Below, one piece after another: positions 10,227 to 21,780 of a stretch of 64,000 nucleotides of DNA (position 1 is its first letter; the number at the start of each line of letters is the position of its first letter). The DNA lies in contig NW_004457584.1 of the NCBI RefSeq assembly GCF_000313135.1, positions 705,660 through 769,659 of the forward strand. The letters run 5' to 3'. The DNA is from Acanthamoeba castellanii str. Neff (lineage: Eukaryota > Discosea > Longamoebia > Acanthamoebidae). A model generated the notes under the pieces. That model did not search any database. It saw only the letters and a program-made list of their open reading frames with translations, and had not been told where the DNA came from. The translations under genes and the position numbers were made by a program.

Positions 10227-12142
10227 ATGGAGGAGAAGCAGGAGGAGAGGCAGGAGCCGCGCACGGACGTGCCCTCGGGGGATGGCCCGGTGCGTCGGTC
10301 GCTCTTCGAGGTGCCGCCGCCCGAGGTGCCCGGCGACGTCTTCGATCGCCAGCGCGTGATGGTCTCGTGGCAGCAGAAAAAGGTAGCCGCCACCCCGTGA
10401 AAGTTTTATATTTATTATTAATTATTCGCTGTAATAGATAATTTCATGTTCCTTTTATTTATTTAATTTATTTATTATTCCTAATAATTATAGGTGGAAG
10501 AGGCGACGGCGCTGGTGCTGGGCTGCGGCGGGCTGGGCAACGGCGTGGCGATGGGCCTGTGCCGGCTGGGCGTGCGGAAGCTGATCCTGGTGGACATGGA
10601 CGACGTCGAGGCCACCAACCTCAACCGCCAGATCCTCTTCACCAAGGACGTCGTGGGCATGCGCAAAGTTGACGTACCTCCCCTTCACCTCTTCCTCAAC
10701 AGAGTTGTGCGCGTGCGGCACTCACGCAACACGACACACACGACACGCGACACACACGACACACGACACACACGACACACGACACACACGCACACGCACG
10801 ACACGCACGGCACACACGACGGGATTGCACGCAGGCGGCCAAGCTTGGGCTTGAGTCGGTGCACAATCTGCGAAGCGAGTTCGAGACGCTGCACATCGAC
10901 GCCGTGAAGGAGTGGCATAAGGTGGTCGAAGCGGCCCGCCGGGCCGACGTCATCTTCAACTGCATCGATCACGGTACGTCTCCGCACGTGCGTGTGCGCG
11001 TGCGTGTGCGTGTGCGCTCGTTTAGTGCTGCGTGCGGTGGTGCGTGTGCGGTTGTGCGTGTGCGGCCGGCGGTGGATTGTCAGACTGCGACTGAACCGGC
11101 CACACGGGCGGCAGGTGCGATATACGACTACGCGACCAACTCCCTGGCCAAGGTGCTGGGGGTGCCGCTGGTCACGGGCTCCTCCTACGCCAATACTGCC
11201 CTCGTCAACTTCTACACCGGGCGACCAGGGATGGCCTGCTGGTCGTGCCTCAACACCACCAGCGAGAGCTTCGAGTGGACACAGCAGGGTACCTGCCCAG
11301 CCTCTTCAACGAAGAGGGCGAGCCGTATGACCACCAACTAATCGGAACGCACGCACACGCACACGCACCACCGCACACGCACACGCACCACCGCACACGT
11401 ACACGCACGATGTGGCAGAGCTGGAGGAGTGGATGAGCAAGAAGGGCCACAGCACGTTCGGGGTTGCGGAGCTGTTCAGCTTCCTCAAAAACCAGGCCCA
11501 CATGGAGGGTCTGCACGTCAAGGACGCCGTGGCGACCGGCCTCGTCGACTTCTGGGCGGGCAGAGACGACGGACGCGCCGCCGAGGAGAACGTCATCCCC
11601 ATCAAAGGTACCACTCGTCCAAGCGTGCAAGTGCCGCACGCGCTGTGCTAACCGTGCGTCGTGTCGCGTGCGTGTGCGGTGGTGCGTGTGCGATGTGGTG
11701 TGGCAGACATTAGGACGTTCTTGATCAAGTTTGTGCAGCCGCACATCCTGTCACTCCTCTCGCAGGAGCACATCATGAACCACGAAAGCATCGGGTTCAT
11801 CCCCAAGGACAAGAACTTCCCCACCCGCTACGTCGGCAGCTGGGTCTGCGTCTGCGTCAGCGCCGCCCTCCTCATGGTACTCCTTCATTCTTCCCGCTTC
11901 TTCGTTCTTTTTTTCGTTCTTCGTTCTTTGTTCTTTGCAGTTGTTGATGGTGGCGGCTTCCACAGGTGAACGCGTGGGCACAGGATCTGGCAGGCGAGGC
12001 GGTGGCCAACTACAACAACTTCACCCTCAACACCTTTCACGCCTCCAACTCGCAGCAGGACGGCGCCGACGGCAAGTCCGACTCCTTCTGCGTCATCTGC
12101 AAGCACGCATCACCCCAACAACAACAACAGCCAGCTCAGTGA
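10227..12142 (+). CDS. ThiF/MoeB/UBA5-like E1 adenylation-domain protein
   Basis: Exons begin at 10227 (MEEKQEER), 10495, 10834, 11116, 11419, 11707 and 11967; the stop is at 12140-12142. The Rossmann start LVLGCGGLGN and the DMDD..NLNRQILF segment form the ATP/adenylation site of E1-like enzymes. Later come CWSC (about 11238) and CVIC (about 12090), spaced like the two CxxC halves of the structural zinc site in ThiF, MoeB and UBA5. The helix VSAALLMVNAW precedes the end, as in the family. The join at 11288/11419 is phase 1 (TQQ to ELEEW) and removes an apparent frameshift. No obvious catalytic cysteine with UBA5-like context is visible, so it may activate a ubiquitin-like protein, or only adenylate its substrate. 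It is divergent from the HEAT-like gene and convergent with the next gene. Confidence 0.75.
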
Positions 12143-12240
12143 ACAAAACACTCACCTTGAAGAAGGTGATGTAATTTCCATTTGTTTGTTGGTCTGTTTA
12201 CATACTATGTACACTTTTTGGAAAGAAGAGAGGCCAGTCT

Positions 12241-13798
12241 CTACACCATCATCTGATGGTGGCGCGAGACGTGGTGGGCGAGAACGTCGGCGAATCGGGC
12301 GGCGTTCTCGGGCATGATGGCCAGGTCAAGCAGGCCCGTCTTCCTCCTGATGTAGATGTAGTCCTCCCGGGCGGCCGCGTCGGCCGAGGGCAGGTCGCCC
12401 AGCACGAAGACCCGGCGTTCTCCCTCCCCCTCAACGTCGCCCTCGGCCACCAGCCGCCGCACCTCGCTGCCGTTGACGAGGGTCACCGACTCGACGTACT
12501 TGAAGTCGTGGTCTTCGGTGCACACGAACGGGAGCGAAGAGGCCAGCTCCAGCTTCGACTCGTGGATGCGGTACTGCACAGAAACACAATGTCGTGATCG
12601 TAGTGTAAGCTTCTTGTTCGCGAAGAAGCGCAGTGCGGAGACCCAGAGAACGACAGCGGTACCTGAGAGACGTTTCCCATGTTCCAGAAGAAGCCGGCCA
12701 AGGCGCAAAAGAAGGTCGAGGCGGCGAAGTGGCCCAGCCAGAGGCCAGTGCGCGAGGGTTCGTCCATGTCAAGATGCCCTGCCAACCGTGAACGGTGAGC
12801 GACGAACCTACATTTGGCGCGAAATGCGTGAGAGGAGTCGTACGGACGACCAGGCAGAGGAGCGCCTGAAGCAGTGACCAGACGAGGAGAGCGCCCATGA
12901 AGGTCTTCAGCTGGCTCCAAGTGGCCTCCGTAGCCCGAGACGACAGGATCGGTGTCTGCTTGCTGCATAGCGAGACCACCGACCCACAGTCATTACCGTG
13001 CGAGATCTCGTTGGCGTAGGTGGTATGAGGTACCTCATGACCAGCGAGCAAGGCCAAGGCTTGGGGCAGGCAGGTTCGAATTCTTCATCGCTCATGACCC
13101 ACGCCACACCGTCCGGCCCTCGGTTCGGGTGGTCTGCAGAGCGTTGAGGCGTGAATGAGTAACGCGCCACCCGTTCAGGACTCGGAGTTGGGGTGGGTAC
13201 CTTGGGGCAAGTAGGCGCTGAGGGCGCGGACGAGGTCCTCCTGGCCGTCGGGAACGAACAGCAGAGTCTCATCGCCACGCGACCCGGCGAAGTCGATCCG
13301 CACACAGGCCTCTCCCCTGTGAATGAACTGCCATGATGGAATGTAACAGATGTAAATTGATGTGCAGCTACGAGCCTCCATCTTGGTGAAAGGGTTGAGG
13401 TGTAAGGAGGGCTTGAGAGGAACCTGCGAGACGTCGGAGAGCTGGGCGAGCGGGTAGGTAGCGGAGACGGCGAACCAGCGGATGGGGAGGAAGTTTATTA
13501 CGCGTAGCACCTCCTCGGCCTCGTCGAGCTCGTACTGCTTCTCCTGCAGGCGCAGCACCAGAAGCAGGATGCCGAAGACAGCTCCGTTGAGCCCCAGGAA
13601 AAAGCCGTCGTAGTAGTGATCGACGCTGCTTCCGGCGGGCTGGTGATGTTCATCTTCGTTGAGCGCGGGAGGGACTCCCAGCTTAACAAGTAGGAACACC
13701 CCGAGCCCGAAGGCGTACTGAAGGAGAAAGAGGAAGAGCACCGCCTTGAACAGATTCGTCTCGTCGAGCTTCCACACCCGCGTTGTAGAGGCCACCAT
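12241..13798 (-). CDS. Four-helix membrane protein with two similar halves
   Basis: The start is at 13798 (MVASTTRVW) and the stop at 12241. Spliced segments give helix FLFLLQYAFGLGVFLLV and helix AVFGILLLVLRL, a soluble beta-rich segment with HRGEACVRIDFAG, then helices ALLVWSLLQALLCLVV and ASTFFCALAGFFW. A second beta-rich segment follows with ESKLELASSLPFV and YIYIRRKTGLLDLAIMP. The intron at about 12846-12780 is phase 1 and keeps the hydrophobic frame. Each half is two membrane helices plus a PH/GRAM-like soluble module preceded by a short VSQ motif, suggesting internal duplication. I do not recognise the family. It sits about 390 bp from the dehydrogenase gene on the same strand and converges with the ThiF-like gene. 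Confidence 0.65.
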
Positions 13799-14185
13799 CT
13801 TGGTACGCGTTTTGGGTTGGAAGGAGGAAGTAGAGGAAGGAGGTGGCGATGTCGTTCGCGTGCAGATAGTTGCGAAGGGGTTCTTAACAAGAGGAGAAGT
13901 TGCAAGCGTGGTACGACAATAGGCGTGAGACGAGAGAAGAGGATGTGTGAGAAGAGTAGCGAGACAGACACCACCAGTCGCCCTACATCAGCAGCAGCAC
14001 CTGTCGTGTGAGGCGTCAGCCAAGCCCACGCTTTCCCGTGGTTTTCAGTGCTAAACCGCCAGAGTAAAACCAAAGTCGACAACAAATTGATGGACCTAAA
14101 TAAGTTCAAACAACTTTTGCGCAAATAAACAATTGTAATCAATATAAATAAAATAACAAATACAACCCTACCGCTCTGGCTCCGC
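13799..14185. other. Intergenic region, AT-rich, no gene seen
   Basis: This 387-bp gap lies between the start of the membrane-protein gene and the stop of the dehydrogenase gene. It includes AT-rich sequence at 14090-14160. Open frames here are fragments without splice support; it likely holds the promoter of the membrane protein and the 3' UTR of the dehydrogenase. Confidence 0.5.
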
Positions 14186-16909
14186 TCAGCGCTTGGCTTC
14201 TGTGTGGGAGAAAAAGAGCATGCATGAGCGAGGCTCACTATTACCGGTGTGGTGGAGAAGAAAGGGAGAGAACGAGGGTCTGCACGTACCACCAGCTACA
14301 CCGTTGTAGGCCACCGCAACGATCAGCCCGTTTTTGTCGCTCGTGAGGAAGAGGCACTCGTTCCTGCATTCATTCATTCATTCATTCATTAGAACAATGA
14401 AGAGAAGAGATCGAGGTGAGGACCTCACCTCCCCGAGAAATCGAAGATACAAAGGTTATACGTACGAGGCGCCGCACGGGCCAAAGTCGAGCGAGACCGG
14501 TCGGATGTCCCACGAGCCCGGCACCGGAGGATAAGGATCCTCGCCTGGTGGTGGGTGGTGGGCGGGTGTGAGAGCAATGCATGTGTAGCTCGACTGCGTG
14601 CGGGCGCGAAGTGTTGCGTCCATTCACGTACCCTCGTCGCTCTCGTGGCCGTCGTGTCGCTTGTTCTTGCTGGATCCACCCTCCTTGGGCGAGAAGAACG
14701 GCAGTTCCTCCTCGGGCAGGCCAGTCGTCTTGTTCATCACCAGCCGCACGACATTGTAACCGACGGGGCTCGGCCTGCAAGTATAACCAACACGACGTCA
14801 GGCGAGGTGCCTTCTTGCCCATGACTTGAAACGCCAAAGCTGAAAAAGTAGATCGCAGTCGGTACCGATTCCAGGAGCCATGCAGAGAGATGAAGGCGTC
14901 GCCTCTCCAAGAAGCTGGGAAGCCGGTTCCATTGTAGAACACGATGTCCATTGGTGCCGTGTGAGCCTGGACAAATAGAAATAGGCGTACATATTAAACA
15001 ACATCACAGATGGTGCGAGTTGGCATTGGGTGAAATAAAAACACTTAAACATCAGCGACGTGATGATGATGACGGAAAGCACCTGCAGGTTGTAGGCCGG
15101 TTTCACGACGTTCGCAGGATTGTCGCACCAAGCGTCACTGGTGAAAGGCGTGTGTGAGAGTAGAGGCCAAGTTTAGTAGCGACACAGGGCGCGGCTTTGG
15201 TTTTCGGTTCGGGTACCCACCTGAAGCGAGTGTCCCGAATGAACGTAGGATGGAGCCACTGAGTGCCCCGGGTATGGCCCGGACGGACATTCGGGCCAAG
15301 CCTCGACCCTTTCAGGTTGTACTCAGACCTGGGAAAACATGAAATGCGGGTTAGCCATGAGACTCTCAAGCCCACACGACTGCGCGCGCGCATGGGAAGT
15401 TGTGTGACCCACCAGCAGTACGGATAGCCGTAGAAGGCGCCCGGCTTGTCGAATATGTTGACCTCCTCGGAGGGGTTGTCGTTATGGACGTCGCCCATGT
15501 CACTGTGTTTGTTGTTTGGGGGGGGGGCAATAGAGCGTCATTAAGGGCTGCGTGCCTGGGTGGCCAGGATCATGAGAGCAACACCAAAGCCACTACGTAC
15601 ACACGCTGAACGTTGTCCACTCCGTTCTCGACTCCCCAGAGCCTGCGCGGGTTGCTGTAATCGAAGCGGATGCCAACCTCATTGCGCATGCCTGTGTGAA
15701 CAGAGGGAACCAACGCCAATCCGCTGAGCTCAGTACACGGTCTCATTCCGTACACCGTTGTACTGAAGCTCAGCGTCGCGCACCTCGAGCCCATATCTCG
15801 CCGTCGTCCCATTGGTGCGAGGTCGTATACGCGGCAGGATTGATGAAGCGGCGGATCATCGCGCTCTTGTCGTCCATGTCCACGTTCTTCAGACTCCCCA
15901 CGCTACGGCACCAGGATCAGCAAACAACAAACAACAAACAACAAAGCGCTTGCGGGAGGTCTACCTCACGTAAAGGTTGCCTTCGTCGTCCATTTCGAGG
16001 GTGCGGGTGAGGTGCCCGCAGCAGGGAATGCCGTAGATCACCTTCGCGGCGGTGCCCAGGTTCGAGCGCTGGCCGGGCGAGTAGTGCCACCTCCACACCT
16101 CTCGCGACCTGTTGGTGCCACACAACACACACACACCCGTTAGGAACGTCGCTGCTGGTGCGGTCGGTCGGTTGGCGGCGCACGTGGAAGCATAGATGTA
16201 GCCGTTCTTCTCGTCAATGACCAGACCGTGATTGAGGCCCTGATGAGTGACCAACGGCGCGCGCTCTGACACTGTAGCGGAGCAGTGGGGGTTCAATGAG
16301 AGCGCTTCAAGAAGAAGAAAGCCAGCTTACACCCCTGGGCAGGCAGGCAAAGCAAGGGGAGGTTGCACGTACATGAAGAGAAACCGTCCTTGTTGCCGTC
16401 CCAAAGTACCTGAATCCTGCTCTCGTCGGATTCGATCACGATCGCGTCACCGTTGGACGCGAACCTATGAAGTCGACGAGCCGGTAGAGCAAACGACACG
16501 AAACAGAAGAAGAAGGAGAACGAGAATGAATGAGGCAGAAGACATGGACACACCTGGTCAGTGCCAAGCGCGTACCGAATGGCCCGGGGGCGCCTGAGCC
16601 CGGAAGCCCAAGTGACGGCGCAGAACCCTTCCGGCACGTCAGCGGTGGCCAGGTAATGTGGATTTTGGCCGTTGCAGAAGCTGGCTGCCGAGGCCTCGCC
16701 TAGAATTGGTTCACACATCGTGAGAAACGGGTGCGGACACAGCATTGTCGATAATCAATGGTTCATTCGGATTTGAATCTTGATGCATCTCGCAAGAATG
16801 CTTTTGTGACAAATTGTATATGATAAGAACGGCCGACAGTACCTAGCGCAAAGAGGCCAAGGACAAGGCAACCGACGAAGGCGAACAGAGCCGCCTGCTT
16901 GGTGGCCAT
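14186..16909 (-). CDS. Secreted glucose/sorbosone dehydrogenase-type beta-propeller
   Basis: About fourteen short exons run from 16909 (MATKQAALFAF, a clear signal peptide ending near FALG) to a TGA at 14186-14188, reached by splicing GVAG to EAKR. Family landmarks include GLRRPRAIRYA, THQGLNHGLVID, the ligand-loop motifs GDVHNDNPSEEVN and GAFYGYPYCW, HTAPMDIVFYNG, and GDAFISLHGSWNR. These match the six-bladed PQQ-dependent soluble aldose/L-sorbosone dehydrogenase fold (GSDH, PF07995). The enzyme would oxidise a sugar or sugar-like substrate in the secretory path or outside the cell. Several cysteines (for example SFCNGQ, CCGHL, WCDNP) suggest disulfides, consistent with secretion. PQQ dependence is inferred from the family, not shown. 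Neighbours do not suggest a pathway. Confidence 0.8.
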
Positions 16910-17046
16910 CTGCAGATCTTGGATGAAGGGTTTCTAGGCGTTGCCTTGCGTTTTATTTTTTGCCGACGGCGGCCTCGTCGACTTTGTTCTTCGGTGGAGC
17001 TTGGGCTTCTTCTTCACCATCATCGTCTTCTTCACGCCAAATAGAT

Positions 17047-19038
17047 CTAGTACTGAAGTACGACAGACGATCGGAACTGGAGGGAGTGGGTGTCGCCGGC
17101 GCTCACGAGCACGTTGGTCTCCGGATTGACGTGGAAGGAGTTGATGCCCAGCTTGTCGGTGACCACCACGCGCCTGCTGTTGCCCACTTCCTCGATCACC
17201 TCATCGTTGGCCACCAACTGGCTCGCTCCTCGTCCGCTGACCTGCTGAATGGCCTTCACATCTACATAGACACGACACACACACACATACAACACACACA
17301 CACACACACACACGACACATACGCCAGTGAGGGCGGATCGCGAGGTTCAGGCCAAGAGATAGAGTCGTACCCCAGTGGAAAAGGAAGCCGTCTTCGGAGC
17401 AGGTGAACAGGTTGTCGGGTGCTGTGGCATGGTGTTGGACCTCCCACACTAGAACAAAAGGAAAGAGAAAGAGAAAGAGAGAGTTGTTAGCTGTGGTGGA
17501 AGATTGGAGCAGGGGCAAATGGGTGAAAGGCGCGGTGCGGCTACCGTGGCTGGTGTGCTTGTCCAGATGCATGAACGGAGCGTTCTGGCGCAGGTCCCTG
17601 CATTTGAGTGAGAGAGAGAGAGAGAGATACAAGATACACGGCTTAGCTTATTGAGACAATGGCGCTGATACAACAGAGCATTCCGAGGCGTGCTTGAAGC
17701 GTACCACATCGCGATCGAGCCGTTGCTGTACGCCGTGGTCAAACGGTGGATTTGGAACGGATGGCGTGTGGCGCTGGTGATGATCCCTTCCTTGGCCGTG
17801 CTGTTCAGAGGAGAAACGTAACATAAGTGAACGCTGCAAAGAACTCCACGTAAGGGCTTGAAGTTGCCAGGGCTTACTCTTTCAACTGTTTGAAGACGCT
17901 CTTGGCGCGAAGATCCTGCGAAGAGAAAGACACACGAGCTTGAGCACGCGATTGGGCTGATTCTGCAAAGCCGAGCTTAACGAACCCATATCTTGAGCGT
18001 GTTGTTGCTTGCCGTCGTGAGAATGGTCGTCTGTGTCATGTACTGCACCGAAGTGAAGGCACAGCTTTCGGCTCGCACTGCAGCGCGGGGGGGCACAGAA
18101 CAAGTGTCAGCTAGAAGGCTAACCAATACCTCGGCCAAGATCTCTTTCTTCCTTGTGCGATGATTGCTACCAAATGAGACGTGAGGCTTGGTCGCGGTCA
18201 GCTGGAGGTTGTTGATCGTTCCGTCCTCGCCCACCGTCACCACCTCTTGCAACTCGGGCGAGTAATCAATGGCAGTGGCGGCCGACGTGTGAAGGTTGGA
18301 GGCGAGCAACTCCCGCGGGAGGGACTGTGGTGGAGAGAGACTAAGAACGCTGCATACAGAAGTAGAAGAAGCCATGGCGCAATACGAACCGCTACTTGGC
18401 CTTCGTCCACATCTGCCGGCGACGACGGACGTGAACGTTGCGAGAGGAAGCGATGGTGAGAAAGAAGAAGAGCAGGCGGAGGAGAGATGAGGGAGAGGGC
18501 TGGGTATGCATACCACCAGTAAAGAGGTCCTGCGGCACTTGATAGAGCGAGTAGGATCCCTTGGTCGACGTAGTGAGGACATAGACCTGGTTGTTCGCTT
18601 CGACCGCCTGACAGACAAGTGAGCGCGCAAAGTGAGTGCCAGGCTCAAGCTCGGAGCAGAGCAGCACGAGCGAGTGCTGCTACTACGAGGTAAAGCGAAG
18701 GGATCAACACCTTGAGATCTGTGACACCTCCATGGTGGGTGGACTCGTAGCACTCAAACGGAGCGTCTGCACCCTTGTCGTCTCCTTCGGGCAAGTTGAG
18801 CTGCCACAGTGTGACTTTGTTCACCTATTACCCAGCAAGATCATCGAGCAGCACCAAGAGTGAAATCAGGCACGAGAAGGATTTAGATTAAGGGGGGAAG
18901 GCCGAGGAGTACCTCTTCCTCCCAGGTTCCGGTGGCGAAGAATGAAGCACGACCGATCTGGTCATAGCGCGGCAACCATCGCACCTTATTGATCTTGGTC
19001 CCTGTGAAGTGTGCCGTGCTCCATTGATCGGTCTGCAT
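17047..19038 (-). CDS. NUP43: Nucleoporin NUP43 (WD40 beta-propeller)
   Basis: The start at 19038 (MQTDQWST) and stop at 17047-17049 enclose about nine exons. The N-terminus has FATGTWEEEVNKVTLWQL, then repeated WD-type blades including TTASNNTLKIW, TAYSNGSIAMW and the diagnostic APDNLFTCSEDGFLFHWG. The C-terminal LGINSFHVNPETNVLVSAGD matches the end of vertebrate Nup43. Nup43 is a peripheral beta-propeller of the Y (Nup107-160) complex at the nuclear pore, and in animals also acts at kinetochores. Length (about 370 residues) fits the family. It is divergent from a small membrane protein gene across 142 bp, and its stop is only about 140 bp upstream of the dehydrogenase start. Confidence 0.85.
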
Positions 19039-19180
19039 CACGATTATGTGCGACGATCTCTCCCACGCGCGATTGCGTTCGCGCCAAATATTTTCTCCTG
19101 TTTTCTTTTTGTTTCAGTGTCGACACAGCCGCACTGCTGTGCTCTCAAGTAGCCGCACCACTTCATCACGTAAGACACGA
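19039..19180. promoter_or_regulatory. Divergent promoter region (NUP43 / small membrane protein)
   Basis: A 142-bp gap lies between opposing start codons. It contains a T-rich run (19090-19120) and must serve both genes unless 5' exons are missed. Confidence 0.4.
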
Positions 19181-19576
19181 ATGGCTTTGCTGCAAAGTTG
19201 CGATAGTCCTCTGATCGAAGGCACGATGGCCCTGGAGTACGCAGGAAGTGCCGACAACAGGCGGAAGGAGGGGCTGACAGCTGATGTCGAGATGCTACAC
19301 ACGCTCTACACGACGGCTCTGGTGGCGCAGAAGAGGAGAGAAGCCTTCCAGTGGATCGCCCTCGCACTCGTCCTCGTCGCCTCCGCTTGCGTCGTGCTCT
19401 CGGCCCTGCTGGGCACCCACCCGACCGACTCGATGGGGTGGTGGGTGGCCTCCCTGGGCCGAGGCTTCGTCCCCATCCCCCTCCTGTGGGTCTGGTGGCG
19501 CATCATCGGCGCCGAGCTCTTCTACCCCTACCCGCTTCTGCCTGCCTTCACCAGCTCTGACGAGGTGGAGGTCTAG
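19181..19576 (+). CDS. Small two-helix membrane protein, unknown
   Basis: A single exon gives 131 residues from the ATG at 19181 (MALLQSCD). The first half is polar and helical (LHTLYTTALVAQKRREAF), then there are two hydrophobic helices, WIALALVLVASACVVLSALL and FVPIPLLWVWWRIIGAELF, ending in an acidic SSDEVEV tail. The open frame extends further upstream to 19046, but that part overlaps the likely promoter and lacks protein character. I do not recognise the family. It converges with the aminotransferase gene. Confidence 0.55.
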   Translation: MALLQSCDSPLIEGTMALEYAGSADNRRKEGLTADVEMLHTLYTTALVAQKRREAFQWIALALVLVASACVVLSALLGTHPTDSMGWWVASLGRGFVPIPLLWVWWRIIGAELFYPYPLLPAFTSSDEVEV

Positions 19577-19838
19577 AGGACGTACACACCGACAACAACC
19601 CTCTCGTTCCGCTACTTGTACATGACACCGTCTTGATAGAAGAAAATGTATTATGATCGTTGAAGACTGGAAGAGGCCTTCGGCCTTGTGCTTCACAGCT
19701 GCATCGAGGGAACAATAGAGGTAGAGAGGAAGAGATAGGACGCTAAGCAACAAAATCGAGGAAGCTTGTTGAGTTGAAAGCTCTCGAGAGAGAAGAGAAG
19801 AGAGAGAGGAAGGGTAGTGACGCGGAAAGGGAGCAGGC

Positions 19839-21383
19839 TTAGGCAGTGGAGGTCTCGCTCTTGTACACCTTCTCCATGAAGTTCTTCAGCTGCTCGCAGG
19901 CCTCCTGGATATCCTTGAGCCCAATGCCCGAGTAGGCAAACCTGTTGAAGAGCACGATCACAACGAAGCAGGGTCAGCTCGGCCATCCTCCTTCAATAGA
20001 ACCAGAGGAAGAAGATGACGCTGTTGAAGAAAAGACGATGATGATGCGGGGGATGCTCACCTGACGTATTTCTGCGTCTCGCCCGGCAGCGAAGCACCAA
20101 AGTGCTCCCTCGTGCAGAACGCCACGCCAGTAGCGTCCAGAATGTTCCTGCGTCATTATCACCATCATGGTCATCGTCAATTGGGTTATCAGGTCAATGA
20201 TGAAACGTGCAACATGGAGCGATGGTTTCAGATAGGCCATCGAGAAGACGAGCCGATACCTTCTGAATTCTTCGTAGTTGGTGAGGCCCAGCTTCTCCAT
20301 GGCCTCGGTCACGTTGACGAAGAGGTAGAACGCAGCAGGAGGCGAGTGGCACTTGAAGCCGGGCACCTTCCGCATGGCCTCGACCAGCACGTCCCGCCTC
20401 TCCTGCAGCTTGCTGACGACCTCGGCGGTGTACTTCTCGCCCTCCTTGGTCAGGCACTCGATGCCGGCCCACTGGATGAAGTGGGTGGTGCACGACTCGT
20501 CGTTGGTGTTGAGCTTGTTGATGAGGTTGATGATCCACTGAGGACCAACGGCAGCGCCCAGACGCCAGCCGGTCATGGCCCACGACTTGGAGTAAGTGTA
20601 GAGGATGACCGTGCGGTCGTACATGCCAGGAAGCGAGACGATGCTCTTTCCCTTGACGCCGTCGTAGAGGATGTTGAAGTAGGCCTCGTCCGAGAGAACC
20701 AACAGGTCGTGCTCGATGGCGATCTTGGCAATCTCAGCCATCTCTTCATCAGAGCTGGCAATTCCTGAAAAATGAAAAGCGAGTTTATAAACGTGGAAAT
20801 CTTGACGTTCAAAATGAGGAACGTCGCGTCGGGAGGCTGTACCCATGGGGTTCTGGTAGTTGTTGTACACGAGAACCTTGGTCTTGGACGTAATCTGACT
20901 TCGCAGGCCGTCCAAATCGAGGGCGAAGCCGTCCTCCTTCTCGATGTAGGTGTAGGGCTTGAGGACGCCACCGAGGTACTGAATCTGGGACTCGTAGATG
21001 GGGTAGCCAGGGCTCGGGTAGAGCACCTCGTCGCCGACTTCCATGACCGAGGAGAAGAACTTGGTGATGACCGGCTTGCCGCCGCTCTGGACCGAGATGT
21101 GCTCAGGCCCGTAGGTGACGCCTCGCTGCTCACCCAGCACCTCGGCCAGGCGCTTGCGGAGGGGCAATATGCCGGCACCAGCGCAGTAGCCCGTCTTGCC
21201 GTCGGCAATCGCCTTGTTCATCGACTGCACCACGAAATCGGGGGAGGCGAAATCGAGGTCGCCAATGTGGAACGGGTACACCTTCTTGCCAGTCTCGGCA
21301 ACCTTGGCGGCCTCGAGCGAAACAGCAAAGGCCGTCTCGGTACCCAGCTTGCCCATGCGCGACGCGACTCTTTGCGTTTGCAT
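19839..21383 (-). CDS. PLP-dependent class I/II aminotransferase (aspartate/aromatic type)
   Basis: Exons run from 21383 (MQTQRVASRMGKLG) to the stop at 19839, about 420 residues. Signature parts are FHIGDLDFASPDF, YNNYQNPMG, LVLSDEAYF (the aspartate that pairs with the pyridine nitrogen) and YSKSWAMTGWRLG, which holds the Schiff-base lysine. The arrangement is that of bacterial-type aspartate/aromatic aminotransferases (subgroup I-gamma-like). No mitochondrial presequence is evident, so a cytosolic enzyme is likely. Just upstream of the ATG is an acceptor (GTGCAG, about 21388) with a possible donor at about 21500, indicating an intron in the 5' UTR. An intron at 20842-20765 is 78 nt, stop-free and in frame. 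The start was chosen because the family begins about here. Confidence 0.8.
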
Positions 21384-21780
21384 CTCTGCACAATTCGAGA
21401 GATTAATTCGCGAGCAAATTTGAATTTGAATGAATCGAAGGAGACCGTTGTTGTTGATGCACGCTCTTTCGAGAGCGCTGTAGGGCGGTGCTTGTAACGT
21501 ACTTGTTATGGAACTGTATGAATTTGAGGAAGAGGAAGAGGAAGACGAGCCGTGTCGAACCGTGCAACAGGAGCAAAACACACCAGCGAGAACACGCAGC
21601 GCAAGCTCTACGCGAACAACCGTAAGAGTGCTCGCGGAGAAAATCGGGCAAATGTCGACCCAAATTCCTCGCATGCCTCGGAAGAAAGTCGGAAAGTGAT
21701 CCCCCAGCATCGGCCTTGTCTGTCGCGCGGTTTGCTGTTCGAGTCCTGACGGAGGCAAAACAAAAATTATCGTGTGGGAA

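Noticed and set aside
11281..11340. Apparent frameshift in the ThiF-like gene after TQQ
   Set aside because: A phase-1 intron from 11289 to 11418 joins TQQ to ELEEW and restores the frame; no sequence error is needed.
11820..11985. C-terminal membrane anchor in the ThiF-like protein
   Set aside because: The hydrophobic VSAALLMVNAW stretch corresponds to a normal buried helix of E1-like adenylation domains.
19974..21758. 594-residue frame as the full aminotransferase
   Set aside because: It reads through a 78-nt intron and an upstream non-coding region; the family length and acceptor site support the start at 21383.
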